Origin: Salinicola salarius
GTDB lineage: Bacteria > Pseudomonadota > Gammaproteobacteria > Pseudomonadales > Halomonadaceae
Length of the DNA stretch: 49,365 bases
NCBI RefSeq assembly: GCF_002179555.1
Contig: NZ_NHOU01000024.1
Location: 1-49,365, forward strand
Direction: 5' to 3'
In this document: piece by piece, positions 18,152 through 27,066 of the stretch
How the letters are laid out: each line of letters begins with the position of its first letter
Numbering within the stretch: position 1 is the first letter of the stretch
Made by a program: the position numbers and the translations under genes
The notes under the pieces: generated by a model
Database searches by the model: none
The model's input: the letters and a program-made list of their open reading frames with translations, nothing else
Told to the model about the DNA's origin: nothing

Positions 18152-19171
18152 GTGGCAAGAAGCAGACGCAGTTCACAGCGAGTGACCATGGGCGAAGTCG
18201 CCCAGTTGGCCAACGTTTCGCCGAGCACGGTATCGCTCTACCTGCGTCGTCCCGATGAGGTCTCCTCCCGGCGTGCCGAGAAGATCCAGTCGGCCATCGA
18301 CCGGCTGGGCTATCTGCCGAATACCATGGCTGGCGGGCTGGCCTCGTCGCGCTCCAACGTGATCGGCGTGCTGGTGCCGACCATCACCAACTCGTTCTTC
18401 TCGGAAACGCTCGAGACGCTGGAGCGCCATCTGCGTAGCGCCGGTTATCAGCTGTTGATCGGCAATACCGAGTTCGACGACTCCCGGGAAGAGGAACTGA
18501 TCCGGTCGATTCTGAGCTGGAACCCCGCCGGCCTGGTGCTGACCGGCTTTCTGCACAACCGCAAGTCGCTGTCGGTGCTCGCCAGCAACGACACGCCCAT
18601 CGTCGAAATGTGGGATTACGGCCAGCCGGGGCTGGATATGATCGTGGGCTTTTCGCATCACACCTGTGGCCGCCTGGTGGCCGAACACATGTTGCGCCAG
18701 GGCCGGCGCCGAATGGCCTTCGTCAGCACCAACTTCCAGCGTGACGTGCGCGCCCGCGACCGCTATCACGGCTTTCGAGACGCGGTCGAAGCTGCCGGCG
18801 GCACCGTCGAGCTGCGCGAGCTGAGCGGACGCAGCCATGCCGAGGAGACCGGCCATCTGACCCAGGCACTGATGCAGGCCCACCCCGAGATAGAAGCCAT
18901 CGGCTGCTCCAACGACATGGTGGCGCTTGGCGTACTGTGCGAATGCCAGCGCCAGGGCTGGGAGATCCCCGGCCGGCTCGCCCTCGCCGGCTTCGGCAAC
19001 CTGGACTTCACCACCAGCACCGTCCCGCCGCTGACCACCGTCGAGCCACCGCGCCGGGAAATCGGCCAGCACACCGCCCGACTGCTGCTGTCACGCCTCA
19101 GGGGGGAACTGCCGGAAAGCGATAAACGGCTGGACCTGGGGGTGAGGCTGGTGGAGCGGGAGAGCGCATGA
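18152..19171 (+). CDS. LacI-family transcriptional regulator
   Basis: A 339-residue LacI/GalR regulator. The helix-turn-helix is TMGEVAQLANVSPSTVSLYL at residues ~12-31, with the hinge helix near LPNTMAGGLAS. The periplasmic-binding-like sensor domain starts at NVIGVLVPTITNSFFSE. The GTG start at 18152 has AAGGAAGG upstream; an ATG at 18188 would cut into the helix-turn-helix. It is divergent from the tct operon and very probably controls it through the palindromes at 17524 and 17668. The ligand is unknown; likely the imported acid or a catabolite. Confidence 0.88.
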   Translation: MARSRRSSQRVTMGEVAQLANVSPSTVSLYLRRPDEVSSRRAEKIQSAIDRLGYLPNTMAGGLASSRSNVIGVLVPTITNSFFSETLETLERHLRSAGYQLLIGNTEFDDSREEELIRSILSWNPAGLVLTGFLHNRKSLSVLASNDTPIVEMWDYGQPGLDMIVGFSHHTCGRLVAEHMLRQGRRRMAFVSTNFQRDVRARDRYHGFRDAVEAAGGTVELRELSGRSHAEETGHLTQALMQAHPEIEAIGCSNDMVALGVLCECQRQGWEIPGRLALAGFGNLDFTTSTVPPLTTVEPPRREIGQHTARLLLSRLRGELPESDKRLDLGVRLVERESA

Positions 19172-19274
19172 CGATCCGGGGTGTGAGGCAACATAGTGGA
19201 TCGACGCCTTACGCGGCAGTGGCTGCGCAAGATTCTACAGCATCGCATAGCCAATCATGAACGCGAATGAAATT

Positions 19275-19293
19275 GAGAAGAATTATCATTATT
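19275..19293 (+). promoter_or_regulatory. Candidate Fur box
   Basis: GAGAAGAATTATCATTATT resembles the Fur consensus (GATAAT GATAAT CATTATC) in composition and in the ATTATCATTAT core. It lies about 95 bp upstream of a siderophore receptor, where iron repression is expected. Confidence 0.6.
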
Positions 19294-19387
19294 GACTGAT
19301 AGGTGTGTCCTCCGGATAATCCTCGAGCCCGCCATAAAAAAACCGCGGGTATATAAGAAGAGATCATTCACTTTCGGGGACACCACG

Positions 19388-21523
19388 ATGAGCGGTCGCA
19401 ATCGCACGATCGTGAGCCGCGAGAAACCGTCATGGTGTCATCACACCACCACGGCGATTCTCTGCGGTTCAGCACTATTCACCATTCCCGCGCTCGGAAA
19501 CGCGCAGCAGACAGGGAGCGACGATGGGGCGTACCGCCTATCTCCCGTTATCGTCAACGCTCAGGCAGCGCCTGACGACGACGCCGATACCGTCGTAGCG
19601 CGGGAGCTTTGGGTAGGCGGGAAGGTCGCTACCAGCATTCAGGACACGCCCGCTTCCGTCTCGGTGATTACCCAGAAAGAGATCGAGCAGCGCGACGCCC
19701 AGACTACCGAGGAGGTTCTGCAATACACCCCCGGGGTCATCACTGACTATTACGGTACCGATGACCGCAACGACTATTTCCAGATTCGCGGCTTTCAGGC
19801 CACGACCTATCGCGACGGGATGACGCTGGGCTCCATGCGTGGCGTGCGTGAAGATCCATACGCCTACGAGCGCATCGAGGTGCTGCGCGGCTCGAACTCG
19901 ACGCTGTTCGGCCCCGCCGACCCGGGCGGATCGGTCAACTTCGTCAGCAAGCGACCACGATTCGAGCGCTTCGGCAACGGCTTTCTCTCCTACGGATCGT
20001 TCGATCACAAGGAAGCCGGCATCGATGTCGGCGATGTCCTGGACTCAGGCCAGACACTGGCCTATCGCTTCACCGGAAAGATTCAGGACAGCGACCGAGA
20101 GTACGATCACTCGAAGGATAACAGTGGTCTTTTGATGGGCGGCCTGACGTGGGAACCGACGGATCAAACCACGGCAACGCTGATCGTCGACTATCTCAAC
20201 CGAGACGACACGCCCAATAGCGGCGGCTATCCGCTCGACCGAGAGTATGACCGCGACGACTTCTTCGGCGAGCCCGGCTTCAACGATCAAGACGTCGATC
20301 GCACTAGCATCACCGGCCAGCTGCGCCACGACTTCGAAAACGGCCTGACGCTGAGCACGAACCTGCGTTATAGCGATCTCAAGGATGACTTTCAGTACGT
20401 CTATATTAACGATGTCGCTGCGCGCACCAGCACGGTGGTGAACCGAGACTATTTCGGTACCGATACCGAAGCTCACGAGTTCATCGGCAATACCATCCTG
20501 CAGTACGATGCCAGCTTCGGCGAGATCGACAGCAGCACCCTCGGTGGTATTGAGTACCGCGACGCCTCGACTGATAGCCAGTCGATCTACGGGAATGCGG
20601 AACCCATCGATATCACCAACCCGGTTTATAGTGGCGGTCCCGAAGACCTGACGCCCTACCGGTACGAAAACCAGGATTACCAGACTCGTTCGGTCTTCCT
20701 GACGCAGAATCTCTCTTTCTATGATCGCTTCGTGGTCAGCGCCGGCGTACGCAACGACTCGATGGATCTCTCGAGCGAGGGGGAATCCTACGGCGCCGCT
20801 TTCGACGACAGCGACGATTTCTCGGAGACCACCGTGCGTGGCGCACTGACCTATATCGTCAACGACGAACTCTCCACTTACGTCAGCTACGTAGAGTCGG
20901 TCGCACCGCCCACCATTGGCGTCACACCGGAGCGCGGCAAACAGCAGGAGATCGGCCTGAAATACTCGCCCGACGGGATGAACGCCCAGTTTTCTGCGGC
21001 GATCTACAACCTGGAAAGAGACGACGTGACCATCGCCGTAGTGCAGGACAATGGCGCCATCGACCAGCAAACCATCGGAACGTCCCGGGCGCGCGGTCTC
21101 GATCTCGAGGCCAAAGCCGAGCTGACCGATAATCTGAGCATCGTCGGCGGTTACTCCTATCTGGATACGGAGGTCGAAGAGGGCACGCTGCGTGATGGCA
21201 CCTCGATCAAGGGCAACGATTTCGCCATCGCTCCGAAACACACCGCCATGCTCTGGGGTTACTACACGCTGCCGGGCGAGAAGATGAGCGTCGGTCTGGG
21301 CGCCCGCTATACCGATGGCTACTACTTCGACGCCGCCAATACCTCGAAGAGCGATTCGGCAACGCTGTTCGACGCCGCCTTCGACTATCGGATCGTCCAG
21401 AACACCGACTTCACGATCAACGTCAGCAATATCTTCGACGAGCAGCACGTCGTCGGCTCCGGCACGGCCAACTACTACAACCCGGGCCGCGAGATTCGGG
21501 CGAAAGTCAGCTACCACTGGTAA
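19388..21523 (+). CDS. TonB-dependent siderophore receptor
   Basis: A 711-residue outer-membrane receptor. The start at 19388 (MSGRNRTIVSREK) gives a plausible signal peptide ending near GNAQQ. The plug domain shows QDTPASVSVITQKEIEQRDA, YFQIRGFQATTYRDGM and RIEVLRGSNSTLFGPADPGG. The beta-barrel ends in the expected aromatic residue (KVSYHW). The TonB-box region is probably SPVIVNAQ. Length and plug motifs fit the ferric-siderophore (FhuA/FoxA-like) group; the ligand cannot be named. A Fur-like box lies upstream. No transport or biosynthesis partners are adjacent. Confidence 0.9.
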   Translation: MSGRNRTIVSREKPSWCHHTTTAILCGSALFTIPALGNAQQTGSDDGAYRLSPVIVNAQAAPDDDADTVVARELWVGGKVATSIQDTPASVSVITQKEIEQRDAQTTEEVLQYTPGVITDYYGTDDRNDYFQIRGFQATTYRDGMTLGSMRGVREDPYAYERIEVLRGSNSTLFGPADPGGSVNFVSKRPRFERFGNGFLSYGSFDHKEAGIDVGDVLDSGQTLAYRFTGKIQDSDREYDHSKDNSGLLMGGLTWEPTDQTTATLIVDYLNRDDTPNSGGYPLDREYDRDDFFGEPGFNDQDVDRTSITGQLRHDFENGLTLSTNLRYSDLKDDFQYVYINDVAARTSTVVNRDYFGTDTEAHEFIGNTILQYDASFGEIDSSTLGGIEYRDASTDSQSIYGNAEPIDITNPVYSGGPEDLTPYRYENQDYQTRSVFLTQNLSFYDRFVVSAGVRNDSMDLSSEGESYGAAFDDSDDFSETTVRGALTYIVNDELSTYVSYVESVAPPTIGVTPERGKQQEIGLKYSPDGMNAQFSAAIYNLERDDVTIAVVQDNGAIDQQTIGTSRARGLDLEAKAELTDNLSIVGGYSYLDTEVEEGTLRDGTSIKGNDFAIAPKHTAMLWGYYTLPGEKMSVGLGARYTDGYYFDAANTSKSDSATLFDAAFDYRIVQNTDFTINVSNIFDEQHVVGSGTANYYNPGREIRAKVSYHW

Positions 21524-21651
21524 CGCCAACGATAGCGTTTTAACGTCCTCGAGCGGTCGAGATCGCTCGGGGGAGTGCTTGTAGCTTTGCCGTATACGTC
21601 GCCTTCGGATTTCCAGTTACAGCGACGCTGCCGAGCGTGCTGACACACAAA

Positions 21652-21677
21652 ACGGCCGGACCTTGTGGCCCGGCCGT
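21652..21677 (-). terminator. Terminator of the trehalase gene
   Basis: Stem ACGGCCGG / CCGGCCGT, followed on the minus strand by TTTTG. It is 20 bp past the stop codon at 21697. Confidence 0.75.
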
Positions 21678-21696
21678 CTTCAATGGCGAGACTTGG

Positions 21697-23355
21697 CTAC
21701 TGGCTGGCTTGCGACGGATAGCGGTGCATCAGATCCAGCAGGACGCCGTTGGTCCAGCCGAACCCGTCGACGACATCATATTCACCGCCGCCGCCCACGG
21801 CGGGGTCGACCACGTCGTATTTTTCGACCAGCTTGCCGGTCTGTTGGTAGACCGCGCGATTGGTTTCGATCCAGCGCCGGGCGATGGTTTCGGCCAGGTC
21901 GTCGTGTCCGTAGCGGTCGAGACCGGAAACCGCCAGCCACTGCAGCGGCGCCCAGCCATTGGGCGCATCCCACTGTTCGCCGGTGTTATGCGTGGTGGTG
22001 ACCATGCCCCCGGCGCGCAGCAGCTCGCGCCGCACCGTCTCGGCCGTGGCATCGGCCTTGGCCGGATCGGCGACGCCAAACGCCAGCGGATAGACCATGG
22101 CCGCTGAAATGGCATCGGTCAGATGCCCCTGCCGCCAGTCGTAATCGGTGTAGTAGCCCCCGTCAGGTTGCCAGAAGACCCGGTTGATCGCGCTTCGACG
22201 TTGTTCGGCCAGCGCCTCGAAGCGTGCCGCCTGGGCATCATCGCCCTCGACCCGCCATGCATGCGCCAGGGTGCGTTCGAGCTGGTACAGCAGCGCGTTG
22301 AGATCCACCGGCAGGATATCGCGGGTCTCGATGGTGGTCTGGTGCTGGCCATCGGCCATCCAGCGCGAGCTGAAGTCCCAGCCACTTTCGGCAGCGGCTC
22401 GTAGATGGCCGTACAGTTCGGGAGCCGGCCGGTCGCTACGCGCGGCCAGCTCGCGTTCGGCGGCGTAGGCTTCCGGCCGGGGCCAGTTCTCGCTTCCGTG
22501 ATAGCGATTGAGCAAGGTGCCGTCGGCCAGTTGAACCACGTGCTCACGTACCTCGCCGGGGCCGATTTCATCGGCGCCGCGCATCCAATAGTCGTGTTCC
22601 CGCATCAATTCGGGCAGATAGCGGCGATAGACGGCTTCTCCGTCATGCTCCGCCAGCAGCGCTACCATCGGAGCGAAGAACGGCGGCTGGCTACGCGTCA
22701 GAAAATAGGTCCGCGTACCGTTGGGCACGAACCCGTAGGTGTCGATCAGCCAGGCGAAGTTGTCGACCATGTCGCGCACCAGGTCGAAGCGGTCGCTGCG
22801 CGCCAGGCCCAACATGGTGAAGTAGCTGTCCCAATAGAACATCTCATTGAAGCGCCCGCCCGGCACCACGTAGGGCTCGGGCAACGAGACCAGACTGCTC
22901 CAGGGGCCTTCGTCGGTATCCGCTGGGTCCCGTGTCAGATAGGGCCACAGGTTGACGATGTGGGTCTCGATCGAGGTATCGGCCGCCTCGCTAAGGCGCG
23001 TTTCGTTCTCCGGACGCGGATCGAAGTTGGCATCGACGAAGGCTTGCAACCGGGCCTTGTCGATTTCCCCTTCCTGCTGCTGCAGCCGTTCGAAGTCGGC
23101 CACGATAGCCGCGGGGTCGCGCTTGGGCAACAGATCGACCACCGACTTCCCATCCGGATAGAGCTGCGCCATGGCGACGGCCTTCATCACCGGCCCCCAG
23201 GTACGTTCCGGGGACTGCCTGGCGGTCTTGGCAGGCGCCTCTTGCACCGGTTCCCGCTCGATGCCCTGCGTGCCGCAGCCGCCCAGCAGCAGCGCTGTCA
23301 GCAGTAACGTGGTCCACCCCAGCCTCATCTGCCGATAATTCCCAAGCCATTCCAT
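21697..23355 (-). CDS. treA: Trehalase (GH37), lipoprotein-type
   Basis: A 552-residue GH37 alpha,alpha-trehalase that splits trehalose to glucose. Both family signatures are present: PGGRFNEMFYWDSYF and QWDAPNGWAPLQW. The N terminus has a hydrophobic stretch followed by LLLGGCGT, a lipobox, so the enzyme is probably anchored in the periplasm. E. coli TreA is soluble and periplasmic by comparison. The start at 23355 is the best of several in-frame ATGs (23376 and 23328 are alternatives); none has a strong ribosome binding site. Periplasmic trehalose use fits a halophile that meets trehalose as an osmolyte. Confidence 0.9.
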   Translation of the reverse strand: MEWLGNYRQMRLGWTTLLLTALLLGGCGTQGIEREPVQEAPAKTARQSPERTWGPVMKAVAMAQLYPDGKSVVDLLPKRDPAAIVADFERLQQQEGEIDKARLQAFVDANFDPRPENETRLSEAADTSIETHIVNLWPYLTRDPADTDEGPWSSLVSLPEPYVVPGGRFNEMFYWDSYFTMLGLARSDRFDLVRDMVDNFAWLIDTYGFVPNGTRTYFLTRSQPPFFAPMVALLAEHDGEAVYRRYLPELMREHDYWMRGADEIGPGEVREHVVQLADGTLLNRYHGSENWPRPEAYAAERELAARSDRPAPELYGHLRAAAESGWDFSSRWMADGQHQTTIETRDILPVDLNALLYQLERTLAHAWRVEGDDAQAARFEALAEQRRSAINRVFWQPDGGYYTDYDWRQGHLTDAISAAMVYPLAFGVADPAKADATAETVRRELLRAGGMVTTTHNTGEQWDAPNGWAPLQWLAVSGLDRYGHDDLAETIARRWIETNRAVYQQTGKLVEKYDVVDPAVGGGGEYDVVDGFGWTNGVLLDLMHRYPSQASQ

Positions 23356-23467
23356 TGTCGTTCTCTTCACGGCCATGTGTCGGAAGTCAGTGTCGGAAGT
23401 CATAGCTAGCCAGACTTCAGCGACGAAGCCCATGCCGCTTTCGAGGTATGGCGTCTGTCCGAATGAC

Positions 23468-23496
23468 AAACGCCCCGATCATGAATCGAGGCGTTT
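23468..23496 (-). terminator. Possible terminator of the epimerase gene
   Basis: Stem AAACGCC(c)CGAT / ATCG(a)GGCGTTT around CATGA, with a short T-run only. It lies about 47 bp past the stop at 23543. Confidence 0.45.
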
Positions 23497-23526
23497 CCAA
23501 GAGTGGAGATTCGAATATCCCCAGCG

Positions 23527-23556
23527 GTTACAACGCTCCGTGTTACAACGCTCCGT
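23527..23556 (-). repeat. 15-bp tandem duplication over a stop codon
   Basis: GTTACAACGCTCCGT occurs twice in tandem. On the minus strand it encodes the last residues and the TAA stop of the epimerase gene, so the duplication leaves a second copy of the stop segment downstream. Confidence 0.9.
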
Positions 23557-24805
23557 CGGCGATGGCTCTGGCCATGGTGGGAGACAGCGGCAATCTGGGC
23601 AGCAGCGTTGCCTGATAGGCATGATAGAGATCCGCCTTGCCGCTCCAGATTTCGCTGGATGGGTTGTTGTGGCGGTCGAGTTCCTGCCACCAGCTGCCCC
23701 GTTCGCGATCGATCAGAAAACGATCGATGTAATCCCAGAAACGGCGATACCAGGTTTCGTAGGTTGCGTCGCCGGTACGCTTGAGCAGCGCCGCGGCCGT
23801 GGCGGCGGCTTCGGCCAGCGTCCAGTGCATGCGCTCGTGAACCACCGGCTGGTTTTTCCAGTCGTGAGTGTAAATGAGCCCTGGCTCGCCATCGACGTTC
23901 CACGCCAGCTCGGTCGCGCTATGGAACAGCCCCTGCGCATCCTCCAGCAGCCAGCCCGGCGCCGCTTCGCCATGGCGCAGCAGCCCGCCTTCGAGATGCA
24001 GCATCAGCCGCGCCCATTCGAAGGCGTGACCAGGCGTAGCGCCGTAAGGTCGGAACTGATCCTTGGGTGTTTCCTGGTTGTAGTCGCGCCATTCGTTCCA
24101 CTCGCTGTCGAAGTGCTCGACGACACGATAGTCGTTGGGCCTGGCGTGGGCGTGAATGATCCTGTCGACGATGGAGAGCGCCCGCGCCCGCCACTTCGGC
24201 TCGTCGAGAACGTCGGCGAGTTGCAGGAAGGCCTCGGTCGAGTGCATGTTGCTGTTGCCGCCGCGATACGCCTCGTCTTCGCGCCAGTCGCGGGAAAACC
24301 CCTCACGCATGCGCCCTTCGTCTTCGGACCAGAACCGGGTCTCGATCACGTCGATGATATCGTCCAGCAGCGGCTTGGCGTCTTCGTTGCCGGCTTGCCA
24401 AGCGCTGGCCGCCGCCAGCGCGACGAAGGCGTGAATGTAGGCCTGCTTGGTCTGCGTTTCGCCCGCCTTGGGCCGTTCGCCATACCAGCCGCCGTGCTCA
24501 TCGTCGTGAAGCTCGCCTCTCAATGCCGCGACGCCGTGTGCCACCAGCGGTGCCATGCCGGGCTCGCCACGCATAGCGGCCAGCGCGAAACAGTGCGTCA
24601 TGCGGGCAGTGATCATGGTGTCGGGGTTGGCATCCGCCGGCAGTCGGCCGTCTTCGTCCAGCGCCGCAAAACCGCACTCGGCATGGCGCGAGGCGCGATA
24701 GAACGCCAGCAGGCGCTGGCCTTCGCTCTCCAGCCAGTGATGATGTGCCGGCCGATCCAGCCAGCTGTCCTGACGTGGCGGCAGATTGTGAGTCGTACCT
24801 GGCAT
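23543..24805 (-). CDS. AGE-family epimerase/isomerase
   Basis: A 420-residue protein of the N-acylglucosamine 2-epimerase (AGE) superfamily, an (alpha/alpha)6 barrel that isomerises aldoses and ketoses. Catalytic-type histidines appear in HAFVALAAAS, GATPGHAFEWARLM and HERMHWTLAEAAATAA. The sequence most resembles the YihS/mannose isomerase branch (for example MTHCFALAAM), so aldose-ketose isomerisation is likelier than GlcNAc epimerisation. The start at 24805 has a strong AAGGAGG. It lies upstream of the trehalase on the same strand, but a possible terminator and about 190 bp separate them. Confidence 0.82.
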   Translation of the reverse strand: MPGTTHNLPPRQDSWLDRPAHHHWLESEGQRLLAFYRASRHAECGFAALDEDGRLPADANPDTMITARMTHCFALAAMRGEPGMAPLVAHGVAALRGELHDDEHGGWYGERPKAGETQTKQAYIHAFVALAAASAWQAGNEDAKPLLDDIIDVIETRFWSEDEGRMREGFSRDWREDEAYRGGNSNMHSTEAFLQLADVLDEPKWRARALSIVDRIIHAHARPNDYRVVEHFDSEWNEWRDYNQETPKDQFRPYGATPGHAFEWARLMLHLEGGLLRHGEAAPGWLLEDAQGLFHSATELAWNVDGEPGLIYTHDWKNQPVVHERMHWTLAEAAATAAALLKRTGDATYETWYRRFWDYIDRFLIDRERGSWWQELDRHNNPSSEIWSGKADLYHAYQATLLPRLPLSPTMARAIADGAL

Positions 24806-24904
24806 GTTCGGGGCCTCCTTTTGCCCGAGAATTGCTGTTGGTGCTCGAAGACCCTGGGCGATTCCCGAGCAGGGCTCCATGACTTTCGATCTTTTGGTGA
24901 CCGC

Positions 24905-25768
24905 TCAACCGTTGACGATCATGCCGCCGTTGGGGTGTAGCGTCTGGCCGCTGATGAAGGACGCGTCCAGCGATGCCAGAAAGACATAGCACGGCCCCAG
25001 CTCGGACGGCTGCGCGGCCCGCCCCATCGGCGTGTCGGAACCGAAATCTTCCAGCATCTGCGGATCATGGGCACCCAGGGTGGCGGGTTGCAGCGGTGTC
25101 CACACCGGGCCGGGCGCGACCGCATTGACCCGGATACCGCGCGCTACCACCTGATTGGAGAGCGAACGGGTGAAGCTGATGATCGCGCCCTTGGTGGCGG
25201 TGTAGTCGACCAGGAAATCGGGCCCGATATACGCATTGACCGAAGCGGTGTTGATGATCGAATCATCTTCTCCCAGGTACGGCAATGCCGCCTTGGTCAA
25301 ATAGAACATGCCGTGAATGTTGGTGGCGAAGGTCTGTTCCCACTGGTCATCGTCGAGCTCGGTAAGATCGGTGCACACCTGCTGGGTGCCGGCGTTGTTG
25401 ACCAGAATGTTGAGCCCGCCGAAGGTGTCGACGGCCTGCTGGAGCGCCGAGCGGCAGAACGCGGCATCGCGAATGTCACCGGCAATCGACAGGCAGCGCC
25501 GCCTTTCCGCCTCGATCAGACGCTGCGTCTCTCTGGCGTCCTCGTCCTCGCTGAGATACATGATCGCGACGTCGGCGCCCTCGCGAGCGAAGTGGATCGC
25601 CGCGGAACGGCCGATACCGCTGTCAGCGCCGGTCACCAGGGCGATCTTGCCCTCCAGCTTGCCGCTGCCGCGATAGCCCGGGCGGATGAACTCCGCCGGC
25701 GGCTGCATCAAGCCTTCCTTTCCGGGTAGTGACTGCTGTTGCGCATGGATTTCGGTCTTCTTGACCAT
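24905..25768 (-). CDS. SDR-family oxidoreductase (YghA-like)
   Basis: A 287-residue short-chain dehydrogenase of the extended-N-terminus type seen in YghA/glucose-1[17 protein letters not shown] stress proteins (RPGYRGSGKLEGKIALVTG). The cofactor loop is TGADSGIGRSAA, NNAGTQ follows, and the catalytic pair is DYTATKGAI (YxxxK). The C terminus SGQTLHPNGGMIVNG is typical. AAGGAG precedes the start at 25768. NAD(P) dependence is certain from the fold; the substrate is not. Confidence 0.88.
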   Translation of the reverse strand: MVKKTEIHAQQQSLPGKEGLMQPPAEFIRPGYRGSGKLEGKIALVTGADSGIGRSAAIHFAREGADVAIMYLSEDEDARETQRLIEAERRRCLSIAGDIRDAAFCRSALQQAVDTFGGLNILVNNAGTQQVCTDLTELDDDQWEQTFATNIHGMFYLTKAALPYLGEDDSIINTASVNAYIGPDFLVDYTATKGAIISFTRSLSNQVVARGIRVNAVAPGPVWTPLQPATLGAHDPQMLEDFGSDTPMGRAAQPSELGPCYVFLASLDASFISGQTLHPNGGMIVNG

Positions 25769-25890
25769 CTGGGCCGCTCCTTGGCTTCGGGTTGGATACA
25801 CTGACTGAATCGAGTCATCCGCGATGCAAAGCGAACGCAAGAGCGATTGCCCATGAGCGTAGCTTTGCTACGCGACGCTATCGGTCTTAG

Positions 25891-26043
25891 GCTTTGTCTG
25901 AAAACTGCCTGCGCTCGGCCATACGGCGTTAAAAATCGGCTCAAAGTACTCATTTACACCGCGTAAACTGGTACGCCAGCCCGGTCCGTTTTCACCGATT
26001 TTTGCCTTGTCTGACCTTCGCTCGACGACTTTTCAGACAAAAC
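25891..26043. mobile_element. MITE-like repeat, copy 2 (about 153 bp)
   Basis: The ends GCTTTGTCTGAAAA (25891-25904) and TTTTCAGACAAAAC (26030-26043) are inverted repeats. The interior matches copy 1 (17831-18040) over the segment with ACGGCGTTAAAAATCGG and the CATTTAC…GTAAACTG stretch, but lacks its ~60-bp extra part. It fills most of the 365-bp gap between the SDR and VIT1 genes, which otherwise holds nothing recognised. Confidence 0.8.
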
Positions 26044-26133
26044 CTAGTCGAGCGCTGTTCTCTCGACAAGCCGAGCGCGATCGGAACAGGCAGCAAGCCA
26101 GACACGACCGGAACAGGCCGAACGCGAACCCGA

Positions 26134-26859
26134 TCAAGTGCCGACGACGCCGAACACCCAACCGACCCCGGCCGTGGCGGCCATGGCCAGCACACCCCAC
26201 ACGACCACTCGGACGACAGCGACCCGCACGCGTGAACCGCCCACTTTGGCCGACAGGATCCCCAGCAGGCCGAGTGCCAGTAGCGAACCGATGGCGACGA
26301 CCAGCGCGATCCCCTGACGAGGCGCCAGCAGCGAGGCGACGATCGGCAGCGCGGCACCGGCGAGAAAGGTCAGCGCCGAGGCCACCGCCGCTTGTAGAGG
26401 CCGCGCTTCGTTGACATGGCTGAAACCGAGTTCATCACGCGCATGGGCCGCCAGCGCGTCGTGGTGCATCAGCTTTTCTGCGACCTCCTGCGCAAGCGCA
26501 GAGGAGAGGCCCCGCGCTTCGTAGATATCCGCCAGTTCACGGGTTTCAAACTCATAGTTGGCAGCCAGCTCGCGACGTTCGCGCGCCAGGTCGGCGCGTT
26601 CGGTATCCTTCTGCGAGCTGACCGAGACGTACTCGCCCGCGGCCATCGACATCGCTCCGGCTACCGCCCCGGCCGCCCCGGCGGTCAGCACGCCAGCCAG
26701 CGTCGCGCCCGCCGTCGCCATGCCGATGACCAGGCTGGCGGTGGAAACGATGCCGTCGTTGGCGCCCAGCACCGCCGCTCGCAGCCAGCCCACACGATCC
26801 GAGTAGTGACGCTCCTTGGGTATGGACATCCCTGACCCCTGCCCCGGCTCCCATTTCAT
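26134..26859 (-). CDS. VIT1/CCC1-family transporter
   Basis: A 241-residue membrane protein. The N-terminal half has GANDGIVSTASLVIGMATAG and GAMSMAAGEYVSVSSQKDTE, the conserved first helices of the VIT1/CCC1 iron-manganese transporters. A charged cytosolic linker (ERADLARERRELAANYE…) precedes three C-terminal membrane segments. AGGAGG lies 5 nt before the ATG. It probably exports or stores Fe(II) or Mn(II). Confidence 0.9.
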   Translation of the reverse strand: MKWEPGQGSGMSIPKERHYSDRVGWLRAAVLGANDGIVSTASLVIGMATAGATLAGVLTAGAAGAVAGAMSMAAGEYVSVSSQKDTERADLARERRELAANYEFETRELADIYEARGLSSALAQEVAEKLMHHDALAAHARDELGFSHVNEARPLQAAVASALTFLAGAALPIVASLLAPRQGIALVVAIGSLLALGLLGILSAKVGGSRVRVAVVRVVVWGVLAMAATAGVGWVFGVVGT

Positions 26860-27066
26860 GACGCCTCCTACGCTTGCAGACCCAGTGCAGCCTGGTGCTT
26901 GTCGTCTTTCTCTCCTCTCATCCTAGGCTAACCCGATGGGGACCGGAGAGGTTGTCTCTGGCGATGATGTGTCTTTTTGCTGATGCGACATGCCGCAATA
27001 CACTCTCTCGATGCATCGCCCCGATGTCGATATGTCTCGTCAAAGAACCGTTCAACGCCATACGGC

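Noticed and set aside
20045-21529. Long minus-strand frame of 494 codons
   Set aside because: Antisense shadow of the TonB-dependent receptor, whose plug and barrel motifs are clear on the plus strand.
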